A DNA stretch of 64,000 nt, from positions 61,905,800-61,969,799 of the forward strand of contig JAYGXS010000004.1 of NCBI GenBank assembly GCA_036362985.1, in the 5' to 3' direction. A program made the position numbers and the translations under genes. Positions 12,101-23,800 of this stretch are shown here, piece after piece (within the stretch, counting starts at the first letter, position 1; every line of letters begins with the position of its first letter). The notes beneath the pieces are model-generated. The model ran no database searches and was not told where the DNA came from. It saw only the letters and a list, made by a program, of their open reading frames with translations. The DNA comes from Ligula intestinalis. Lineage: Eukaryota; Platyhelminthes; Cestoda; Diphyllobothriidea; Diphyllobothriidae.

Positions 12101-15100
12101 ACATCGTTACACACTTTGTTTTCCCTAAATTGTTTGTACCTTGAACACTAAAAGACTTTTGCCGTTGCACCCTTCTTGTCGTGTTTTCTCCTTGTGGACT
12201 CACACAGGACGTCATTGAGCGGTAATATCTCGGCCTAGGCACCCGTTATAACAATTTCTGCTTGTTTTCTATAAAATATAATTGAATTTACATGGGTATC
12301 GAGCATTCATACAAAAATGCACGCTATTCAAGTGATCAGATGAAATACTACAGAGTATAGTATTGCAGGTAGCCTAAAAGAAGCTTATTCAAAAGCCGCC
12401 ATCCGGGCTTTACTGAAATATCTGAAGGTTGTGCTGTAGGATAAGTAATATCCCAACTCAACTTAAAAAATATTTTGTTAATATCTCACAAACGAGTACA
12501 GCTGTTGTAGGTCTGTAAGCGCCATGCCCCTGTGATTGAATACTTTGAGGTCTAGTCTAAGAAGATGCGTTCCGTAGCTAGTAGTAGCGCATTTATGTAA
12601 AAAAATATTGATGGCCAGCACGCCTTAGACGGAAATTTTGGGCATGTCCATGGAATAAGTATAGTAGTGGACGATGACCACAAAGAAGCCAGAAATGTTT
12701 ATCCAAATATCAAATTTTTCTGCCGGCAATACTTCGCGGCTGGTGATCGTCCTCCGTTTTATTGTCGGCTGTGACTGCCCCAGATGCGAGCTTCGGTTCG
12801 TAGATCAGATGCCCACCAATCAATTTACGCAATATGTTCGTCCCGGAGATCATCAGTGGTGATACGAGAAGGAAAACTGACATCTTGCAATCAAAATAAA
12901 TTGAAAAAACCTAGCTCCGCGTAACTTGAATTATCTTTTTCCTGTATTACAAAAAAACAGAAGAGTACATTTTGGAAATCAACATTCTAACAGCAGAATC
13001 CTTCCCGCACCAATAGACCTATGCTTTTTCTCAGATGGAATTTTGGTTGATTTGTAGCAACTCATCTTCATATGCAACGCTCAACCCCTCGACTCTCACG
13101 ACTGTTAGCACGTGCGAATCAGTGTCTACCGTCCCAGATCTGGTCTGGCCAATCACTTTCTGAGGCTGAATCACACAGGACCCCACTGATACGACTGCCA
13201 AGCTCACATACTTCGGACACCGGCCCCCTCTCGGGTGGTAATGCACTCGTCTGGCAGTCAACTTCTTCCAGCCTATTCTCCAATGCCTCTGTACAGAATA
13301 CACTATAGAAGGCGGAAGGACGTTCTCTGGGACCAGTATTTTATTTGCCCGACGTTTTGGACTCTCACTTGAGGCCACTGTCAAGGAATAAAAGCGTACA
13401 GATCACTGCGTGATTAAGTCAGCCCTGCCGGGGGTGAGCTTGAGTTCCCATTGTTCGCTCCACCGCGATTGACCTTGAGCCCTGCCATTGCTCGCGCAAC
13501 GCGAGATAGGCATCTGGGAGATCGATATGCCTATTAATAGAGTCCGCGTGCGAGTGCCATGCTTCTTGCAGTAGGCGCGAGACTCGGTCGTCCGACTGTC
13601 CTAATATTCGCACGTGTTCGAAGTCGAAGCCGTGCCCTGGCGAGGATGCATGGGCGGCGACTAAGGATAGCTTGTCCTTCCTTCGCAGGGCGAGTTCATG
13701 CTCGTGCAGTCTCGTGGCAACCCGTTTGCTGTTTCTGCCAGCATAATTGGCTTGACCGCAAAGACAGTCGATTCGGTTAATTATGCCGGATTTATGGTTG
13801 ACAGGTATTGGTTCCTTTGGCTGCGAGTTGCCTGCGGATCGTCGCTTCCGGTCGGTGAGCGACGCCAACCTCGAATTCCTCGAATCCAATCGAATGCACT
13901 ATCTCTCTCATTTAAGGTCTCACTCCTTCTCTTTCCATACGCAACCGGGCCTGAAAATCGCAACGGCTACGGTCTCCTCTATTAAAAAGTCAATTTGTTA
14001 GGCAAAACATGCTTTTCGGCAACTCTTCTTCACGGCCTTAACTTTGTAAACAAGGAATTTTGAACATGTACAAAAATCAGTAATTTCTGAGTTGTGCGCC
14101 TATTGGCCATTGCGGACGTTTTCAGTCTGCGCAAATGGTCGGCATGTTGGTTGGGCGACCGCCACTCTTGGCTGGAGATGATATGCTATCGTCTTCTGGC
14201 GTCGGTGTCGGCCACGGGAGGGACAGGGCTTGTGTTAGAGTTTTCTGGCAGCACCATACTGGATTCATTAGGCGTATAGCCACTGCTTCTGTTGTTGCCA
14301 GCACCCGTTGGCAAAGGCCTTTGGAGAGGTTGGTTGGTGTCCGGTAGACAACATGAAAGGCTTCACTAGTATCGACTCAGTGGTTTGTATCAACCAGGTG
14401 GGCAAGAATAGAGCTCGAGATCGATTTAGTTTTGCCTTGTCTCAACCAGGCCGGTACATGTTCACGCATTCTCTTTTCCAGGTGCCTCGTTGTTCGGCCG
14501 ATTTATCCCACCTCGCAGGATCAAGTAAAGGAGTAAATACACATGGATGTGGCCTTCAACGGGAGCCTGTCTTTACTTCCTAATCGTAAGAATGGAGAGT
14601 TTGTGAAAACCACACGTAAGTTTGCCGCTGGGAAAGTGTTTGTGATAGCAGTCTGAAGTCGTCGCCTTACCAGCTCGCTGGTTGCGGCTCCTAAGAAAGG
14701 TAGTCTTATGAATATGTCTTTCTTTTCTGCAGTTAAGGAAGTAGGCTTCTTGGTGCGTTCGTCAATATTCTTGAGGATGAACCATGTCTCTATTAACTTA
14801 AGGCATTGCGATAGATTATGTCGTCTAATGCAACTTTTCTTTTATGTGTTTTGACCAGATGAAGTCTATTCGGACTTTTATGCATATCTCTTTAGTAAAG
14901 AGTCTCATCTTTTATAAGATTGCAATTTAGTTTTGATTACACACTCAATATATAAAACAAAAGCGTCCATACGCGTCAAATCTCAAACTCGTAAATCTCT
15001 TTGGCAGTCTTTATCACCCACATATTTTATATCTTTTATGACAGCTGCTCCTTTGCACAGAGTTACTGTTATTTCCGGCTGAACAAGCTTGAAATTGTTC

Positions 15101-17844
15101 ACGTCACTTCTCCAGCAAAACTCCTGTCTGATCTATATATGATTGTTTCCCTCTGACAAAAGTTGTTCCCTTTTTTAGAGCTGCGTGTCAGTGTCCCCTT
15201 CCTCCCTCGAATACTGACCGCCCTCCTGTGTTTATTCTTTTCACTCGATTGCACATGACTGAATAATGTCCCCGGTCCCCGGTTCGGCTATCTTGCTTGG
15301 CATTACCCTTTTTCACAATGTTGTCGGCCCCTCGCTGACGCGAGAGACAGTCGTTTTGACTCTCAAAGATTAAATCCTGTGAAGTGACTTTGTGATAGCG
15401 AGTGTGGGCTCTTGGCTCAACTTGTGTGTTGTTTAAACCTATCAATAACCAATTTCGTTGAAACAAAATTATAACACGCAAGCACATTTTCGGTTTTGAC
15501 GCGTGCCAGCAACTGTCTTGCTAAACACACTCCACAGCTCAAATCTCTCCTCACCTGCCGCTGTTTATTTGTTGCTCTTCAACGACACCTCTCTGGTGAT
15601 CATTCTCGGGCTCAGGAGAATCCAACAACAATTTGAAAACGATAATTTCCTCATTTTGCACAAGTGCGGCCCAATGAACTTGGATCCTGATCTTCACGGA
15701 GCCATCCTTTGGCAAATCGACCGCTTGACTACTGCCGACTAGGACCGTGAAGGATCTAAGTGAGGTGTATCATTTATAATCTTCATCGTCATCCTCATAC
15801 ACCGGTTTTGACTATTTTTCCGTTAGAATAATCTTTTAAATCACTTAGTAGCAGTTAGAATACCTTAGAAAGTTTTCCCATTGTGTATTTGCCAAGACGT
15901 TTTGTATATTTGTAGTGAATTAGCCTCTACGAATTTGGTGACCCCGACGTGATTTGAACACGCAACCTTCTGAGCCAGCTGTCCCTCCCCCTTCTTGACC
16001 CAGTTGCCGCGGCGACTCCGAGAACCACTCGTACACCAACCTCCGCGGGCACGCTGCGCGCGAGATAGACGTGGCCGTCGAAGGGCCACTTTAACGACCC
16101 CGGCCGCTGACACTTTCATATTGCTTCTGTACATGAGCCCCCCTTTTCGCGCTGGTGTTTCAGACTAGTCCTAATGCTACATGAATTGCCTCCTGAAATC
16201 ATATAAAAATAAAACCACGCCTCCCTCTCCCACACACACACACACGACAGTTCCCCCGTCGATTTCGACGATGGGCACCACGCGCTCCAACAAGCCGCAG
16301 CAAACGCTGAAGCAAGCCGCAACTGCCACAAAGGCGAGCTGGGCAAGCAATACGTAAGCGACAGCTAACAGGAGCAACGCAGAGAACTGGCGCTAGGGAA
16401 AACAGGAGTTTAGGCAGACTTGCGCAGAATCTACCCACTCGCTCGCCACTCCCACCTCCGTATCCGGTGTAAAGACAAAGTCAATAAGACCAGGGATGAG
16501 GGAGGGTGTAGATGGCTGGCGCGATAAACACACACACACACACACACGCTTTCCCAAGACTAGTTTTGGCCTGCGTGGCCTTGTTGTTGAACTTGTGTTG
16601 ATCCCATGTCTCGACTCAGGCGATTTGGCCTTCGTGTATCCTTTACTGGGCGCGACTTCTTAAAAAGCCCACACAGGCAGTACCTATAGTATACTATCTG
16701 CTGGCCTTAGTAAGCATTATTAATCGAAATTAGCCTTTCTATTATAGGTGCGTACATAAAGCAGCAGTATATTAGTCCGCACAGCTCGATGGATAGAGTT
16801 GAGAGTGCGGAATCCAAGGCAAACGCTCTTGTGCTCCGGGCCCCAAACATGTACTTACTCGAAATAGTTTAAACCAGATTCACACTCCCTGTTGAGACCA
16901 AGGGGTATGAGCCCTAGCGTTGGCTTAATCAGCGTCGCCTCTGACAAATGGTGGCGTCAGTGCTAGCACCAGTACTACTACATTTCTTGTTGAGATTGAG
17001 GGAATATGAGCCCAGTGCTGACTTTAATCAGCGTCACTTCTGACTTAAAAACAGTTAGTAAAAGTACCAGCAAATACTATCACTCAGCTACACTCTAATT
17101 AGTAGTAGCAGTACCAGTCCTGGTTTACTAGAATCTGACTAGGCACCCACTATAGGTAAGTAAGGGCAGACCGTGCATTAGTATCCACACTAAGTTCACT
17201 GTCACTAAAAACTAAGGTTTGGCGGTGTTTCTGGCTGCATCTGGATAAAGCGGCTTAGGCCTGATTCTTGCTCGGTCATCTTGACTTTGTCTTGTCACCT
17301 TTTGATGCAGACGAGAGGGTTTAGAGTGGAGTAGATGGCGGTGCGTCTACGTTCACTATACTTGACCACAGTCACCGTCCCTGCTCTCAAGCACATGGTG
17401 GACATTATCGTTTGCGATGGTCGAACTAACGATTTGTTCACTAGTACTGTACTGCCTTAATAGTCGTTAGTATGTAGTTTGGCGTATGCCTGATTGCTGG
17501 ATACAGAGTCAGAGAAGTGAAGAAAGACGAAACAGTACTCAACATCGATGTAGTTACCTTTAGTAGATCAGTGACAATGGTATCCATACTGTCGATCAGC
17601 TCACGTGTCGCTTTGTCGGTTCGTTCTCGGGTGTCCTGCTGACGGATGACTGCCGCATAACGCATCAGATCAGGCGAAAGGCTTCCTATAACTGCCGCCA
17701 CCGACTTTTGCAGTCTGTCTGCCTTGGTTGCCGCGGGGTGCGTCACATCAGCGCCCATGACCATCAAGAGGTTCTCTTCTTGCAGTTGTTTCACAGACCA
17801 ATTAATGCCTCCCAACTTGCCATTGATTTTCAGCATCAGGTTAA
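9124..17844 (-). CDS. Argonaute exons 11-14: PIWI domain with slicer tetrad
   Basis: Exon 11 (17844-17558) contains [11 protein letters not shown] and MGADVTHP (Asp620), plus the glutamate-finger candidate ATRELI (Glu669; Glu661 is the alternative). Exon 12 (11202-10991) contains [12 protein letters not shown] (Asp702) and [11 protein letters not shown]. Exon 13 (10947-10854) contains [18 protein letters not shown]. Exon 14 (9390-9124) contains [12 protein letters not shown], then [11 protein letters not shown] (His835) and the stop TGA. Asp-Glu-Asp-His is the catalytic set of cleavage-competent Argonautes, so slicing activity is predicted. About nine extra residues precede the glutamate finger compared with vertebrate AGO2. 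Intron 12 is 43 nt, while intron 11 is 6355 nt and packed with retroelements. Confidence 0.95.
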
Positions 17845-20800
17845 CTTTGGAGGGGCAAAAAGACAAATTTCGCTTTTAATGGGTTAGGTATTTTGCATTT
17901 ATGCCGAAAGTTGTCAAACTTTTCGATAAAGACGCTGCAGATTAGCTTTCCTTGCAGGGTAATGGCATACTGCACTGGAATTTTGAAGATTGCATAAACA
18001 GCAGAATTTATTGGATCCATACATTTTGCGACTGCTCATCCGCCGCTTCGTCTTGTTGCATAACGTGAGTGACGTAAGAGAAAATGGAAAATTGAATTCG
18101 TACAGAAAAATCGATGCAAACAGCAAGGTCATAAAAAATGGCCACGAAGGCTAATCAATAACGTGAGCAAGTTGAAAAACTGTGGACAGCAAACGTGGGG
18201 TCCCTAAAACTTCTTTCGGAGTACTTGTTCGGACCCGAAAAACTCGTGCCTTAAGATACCTGGAGGCAGCCTACACACGGCGGTTTAAACCCAACCTATG
18301 TAAGCAGCTGGAGCGCGTGGTGAATTAATTTTGCCGTGGTAACATCCGGCATCTGTTGCAATATTTTACGAGGACTATGTGATTTCTTCCTCAAGGCGTA
18401 GGCGAAAAAAAGTACTTTTCTTCAAACAAGATGTACACAGCGCGCAGTTTGTAAACCTTGAATTAAAGTGTAGCAGAAAGCAGGTTTAAAAATGAATCGG
18501 CAATTAGAATTTTTTAAAACCGAATGATACCCTTTCTTTAAGTATAAAACATGAAGAAGGCAAAATTTTCTACCAAACGAGTACAAGAAATAATTTTCCG
18601 CTTACTTTTTCCATTAGATATATTTGACTTTATAAAGAAGTGAAATCAGTGATAAAAATGCACGCTTATTAAGTAGCCACTTTTTGCAGTACTTACATTT
18701 GGTTAGCAGTCAGAACAAAGCTCGTTTAAAAAGCCAGCATCCTATTCTGACTGGAATGACTTCAGAATAGACTACATGCTAAATAGTATCACAACCTTTC
18801 TCGATGGCTTTTAGTGAAAGGGTATCAATCTTTCGCATTTATTGACATGTTGCACAAATAATAAACCGTACAATATGGCGGTTTAAATCCGACGTATATA
18901 AACAGCTGGAGCATGGGATGAACTTATTTTTACCGTGGTAACATCCAGCTCCCTGATTGCACATTTCCCTACCCAACGTTTTTCCCCAAACGTTTATCCC
19001 CCACAATGCTACCCAAAGTATTTTAACTTGCTTACGTTATTGATTAGCCTTCGCGGCCACTTTCTATGACCTTGCTGTTAATATCGATTTTTCTGTGCGA
19101 ATTAAATTTTGTATTTTCTCTCACGTTACGAGAGGAAGCAACTAATGAGCACTTTTGAAATTTATTAATCCAATAAATCCCGCTATGTACGCAATCTTCA
19201 AAATTGCACCAAGAATAAGATGCTTTGAACTGAAATTGTGCTGTTTTCTTTAAATTATAAAACTCAAAAACGTGAGATTTGTGCGAGGAAAGTACAATGG
19301 CATACACTACAAAGCAGTCATCGAGGTCAAAACGGACAAGCAAGAAAAGCTTACGCATAACATTGGGCTTTCTAAGGGTTGTGTTCTTGACACACTGCGT
19401 CTTCATTCCCAGTTCCAGGTCACCAAGTCGCTTTATTGTCGAGTACGACCTGTTATCATAGAGAATGATGACCGCAAGTTCTATCCCCTAAACGCAAAAA
19501 AAATCAGTCAATTAACTGAACAGCCTGTCTTGGACAGAATGCTGAGAAATATCAAAATGGCAAATTTGCCTTGAGACGGAATATATCCTCGAAAAGGTTA
19601 AAAGGAAAGGGGCAACGTCGAGCCTGTTTGGTGTCAATCACCTTTTTCCTAAATTCTTCGAAGGCATACCGAAGCTGAGCTAATGTAATGGTCTTGACGA
19701 GTGGATTAGGGTCCAGATGCACGCCCAGCTTTGCAGAACTCTTTGGCAGTTCTTCCTGCAACATTCGACTGTCGGCTGGAGCCATCTGAAAGAAAAGAAA
19801 CAGAAACATGCGAAATATAGCATGTTTTGTAAATTTAAAAATGTGAGGGCATCGAAAATCCATGTGAAAATTGCATATTACATATGTGGAAATGTTTTAC
19901 GGAATAGAGTTTTGTCAGGAGACCGGAAAGGCTCTCGTTAAAAAGCCGGCATCTTGATATGACGGAAATATCTTTGGAGTCGACCACATGATACTTAATC
20001 TTACAATCCTTCTCAAATATTTTTTTAGAATCTAAAGAACATTTGAGAACGAACGTTTCCGATTAATTCATCATCAGGCGTGTACAATAATATGAAGGGG
20101 TAGAGTTAGTAAAAGTTTAAGCAACCAATCAACGGTATTCAAGGGGGGGAGGGAAACTGTTAGGAGAGATCAAAGGGGGCAGGAGGGAGGAGGGGAGTGT
20201 CCCCCAAGTAGTTCATATCAACAATAGTCTCGTCACTTTGCGGCATCGTGACAGTTGTCACTGTCTGCTCGTGATCTCGCGGCATACTGGAAGGGGTGCG
20301 GACGGAATTTGAGTTTGTTCTCGGCCACGGGAGCCTTAGGGCCACTAAAAAGACCCCCCTGCCCCTTTTGATCTCTCTTAATAGTTCCCCTCCCCCCTTG
20401 AATACCGTTGATTGGTTGCTTAAACTTTTGCTAACTCTACTCCCTTTATATTATTGTACACGCCTGATGCTGAATTAATCGAAAACGTTCGTTCGCCTAT
20501 CTTGACTTCTTGAATGTTTAAATGGGTATCATCGCTGAAAATTTTAGAAGTTAGGTTAATGTTTCATGAAACGTTAAATTTCGGAAATCCCCATCAGTGA
20601 ATGTAGGAAAGTAGTTGGAGAGCCTACGTGCGCTTTCGATTAGTACTCATCCGGGCAATCATATTTATATGGCACCGGGGTAGAAGTAAGACAAGCAGTA
20701 AATAATGTTCGTCTTTTCTTACAAGTGAGTCGTGGGAAACGGGGGGAAGGGGTTGATAAGAGAAAGATGGTTGCACGGGGAGGGTTTGGTGGAACCAGTC

Positions 20801-23800
20801 TAGGGGAGGAGAGAAGGCAAAGGGAGCGCAAACAATTACATGCAGCTAAGTGGCAGACGTGGAGCTTGTGGGAGGGTTCTTTTGCGCCCACAACGTCGGC
20901 TTCCTCTGCCTGATAGCGGCCGCTTTTGTTGGCATCGCTTTTGCTGATAGCGCCCACATTGTTGATTCCCGACATCGTGTGGACCCCAACGAAGCCTTCC
21001 AGGTGATTTATAAGGTCCCCCCCAACTATCCAAAGACCCTGGGTCGGTGCCTGCTAGCAACAGCAGAAGCAACCGCTATCTGACTGAGAAAGCTGGCGTT
21101 GTGTGCGCACAAGAACTTTCTACAAGCTCCACGTCTGCCATGGCCCACAGCCATTTAGCTGCGTGCACTCGTCCATGCTCTCTTTGCCCCTCTCCCCTAT
21201 ACTGGCTCCACCAAATCCTTCCTGCGTAACCATCCTCATCTTATCATCCCCTTCACCAGATTCCCACGAGGAACATTATTGACCGCTTGTCTAACGTAGA
21301 ACCCATTCCCATATAAATGTAATTGTCTGATGGGAATTTATCAAAAGCCTATGTATGCTGGTCAACTACTCTTCGAAATTCCATGAAATAGCAAATCTAC
21401 AGAAAAAGGCAATTTCAGACAACATCCATGTAGAAAGGTGACCGACCCTATCTGGGGGGACCGCAAGGATTGCCCACTTCAGAGTCGGGCCGCCAACTGG
21501 CCGGTAGAAAGGTGCCGGATTCCACTTTCCACGTCCAAGTATTGTAGTCTGCCCATGGAAAATGGCTTGCGGTTGAGGTAGAACACGCGCTGGGACATCC
21601 GTTGGCTTCACTGCACTCACATCCAAGTGCAAATCCCTAGCCAAACGATGTTGTCTAAAAGGAGAACCAGGTGATACGGGCCAAATGAGTCACGCACTTT
21701 CGAACAAAGTCCTTTACAAAGTGGTCCAACTCGAAGAAGCGATCTTGTGGACGAACTGATGAACAGCGTATGATCTCGCTCGCAATGTCTGCTTTGTCTG
21801 CCTTCGGGAGTTGGTAGGGTAGTACATAGAGCAGTTCCATCGGCATATATTCGCTCAGCTTAGGCTTTATCTGAATGAAACGGTGGAGAATAAATACGCC
21901 ACAATGAGTGCCTTACCCGCACGCAGGGCAATTTTGGATATTTCAAATGGATGGAATAACGCTCAGCAAAGTAGTCCGCTATTGAAACATTCATATTATC
22001 GATCACTTCGGCGTCGGCTGCGTTTTGTGACAAACCGTAGACTGTGAAGCGCCGTGAATACCCTTTGCCTGCATGGTAAAAGACAAAACCGGTAAGGAAG
22101 AATTCGCTCTTAAAAGCAAAATTGGCAAAAATGTCTTGTAGGGTCACTTAAATATATATTCCTCCGGCCAACTGTCTTACGGAATTGATGGGCTAACATT
22201 TAATTCTTGGTTAACAAGTGTCAATGAATGTGTAACTGCGTTGAACGTGATCAAGGAACATTACATTGAAGCCACTTGTAATTATTTGAATGAGCTAAAT
22301 GTAAGCAACTCCATCAACATAAACTCCTGTTTTTTCAGGAAATTCATGCCTATTGATGAAAATTTCGCCTTCTATTGGCAGAATTTAACGAAGAGGAAAA
22401 TGGGCTACTGAAAATGTAAAAGTAGTTAATTATTATAAGTCAAAGGTAACTAGGGTCTCTAAAGACAGCTCCTCAGTAAAATTATATAAAAAGTGGGACT
22501 ATAAGGGATTTTCTGCAACATCGCTTGCTCCTACTTGCGCATTTTTATTTTTTTAGTAAAAACGTGTAGGGGTGAGGAGTGAACTTCTTTAGGTTGTGTT
22601 TACTTCATCAAGAACAAGGGGAATTTACCTTGCTCATTTTTGTAATGTGAGGCCTCCACACGTAAGAGTTCGATGTCACGTGACATGGCTCTCCAGGTCG
22701 TAGGTGAAAACATATTATCGCCATATTTATTGTGCAGTATATCAGCCAAGTTGCCGCTAGGGAAGAATGCCTTGTGAACCTGTAAATTTTCAAGACATAT
22801 TAGAATATCAATTAGCTGGGGTGAACTTATGAATTTGTTAAACCGGAGTATATACGATAGTAAAGAAACTTGATTAACACAATGGTTCTCCAAAGGTATG
22901 TGACAAATCAATCGTATGTTCCTATCTTTCTGTTTTAGGGGCAAACGAATCGAAAAAGTTGTGTGAGAGATTCGAAAATTCCCGGTTAAAGGATGGGTAT
23001 GACATGGAACTAAGTGCCTCGTGAATTAAGCGAATCTGTTAAACCCTCCTAACAATTAGGTGAGCCTGCTAGTCATTATGGTGGATTCTAGGTGATTGCC
23101 TTGGAAACCCTGCCTGGCAGTCAACCTACTGTATCCATACTGGTGGATTCCATACGAGCGGTAAGTTAAGCGAGTAAAATCGATCCAAGTTTGATAAAAT
23201 TCACGGCGCATGGTGAAACTCGTAGCTCAATGGTAGAGCGTTGGCTTTACAAAAGCCTGTCCTGTTGTGTGGGGTCGACTCCCACGGAGGCCGCGAGTTT
23301 TCCTATAAATTCTGCTTATTCATTTCCTAAGATTTGCATTATTGCACATTTTAACTATTTCGCGCTTTTTTATTGGCATACGTTACATTATTTAAATAAT
23401 TATTCATTTTTTCTACTTTTATTAACTGTATTTTTATTGATATTTCCCTTCCTCTGTATTGGCCAGACTGTATTCTCTTTATTACACCCGGTCCTGTATT
23501 ACAGAAGGATGGGGCTTTCGTGTGCTGATCTGGGACCAAAGTAGGATTCTACCCAAAAAATTACAGAATTAGCAGTGAATCTACATATCCCAGATATCCC
23601 TTCGGCATCTCGATTGCTCCGTCTGAGACTCTGGTTTGCTCACTAACAATACGAAGTGACTCTTTAGTCATTTTTCACTCTTAACCTTTCGCATTTTTAG
23701 CCTCAAATGGAAGAAATATCCTCAAATTCAAATGTATACAGTTTATTGCTTCGACCTACCATATCTATGTTCAGGCGTACTTTCCATTGGGGCCTCAGAC

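Noticed and set aside
15936..16020. tRNA-Trp gene (minus strand)
   Set aside because: Only the 3' half matches, and the CCA end is encoded; the 5' half does not fold.
23215..23300. tRNA gene
   Set aside because: A and B boxes are present, but the anticodon and acceptor stems do not pair well and the unit is repeated with a shared non-tRNA body; it is a tRNA-like repeat.
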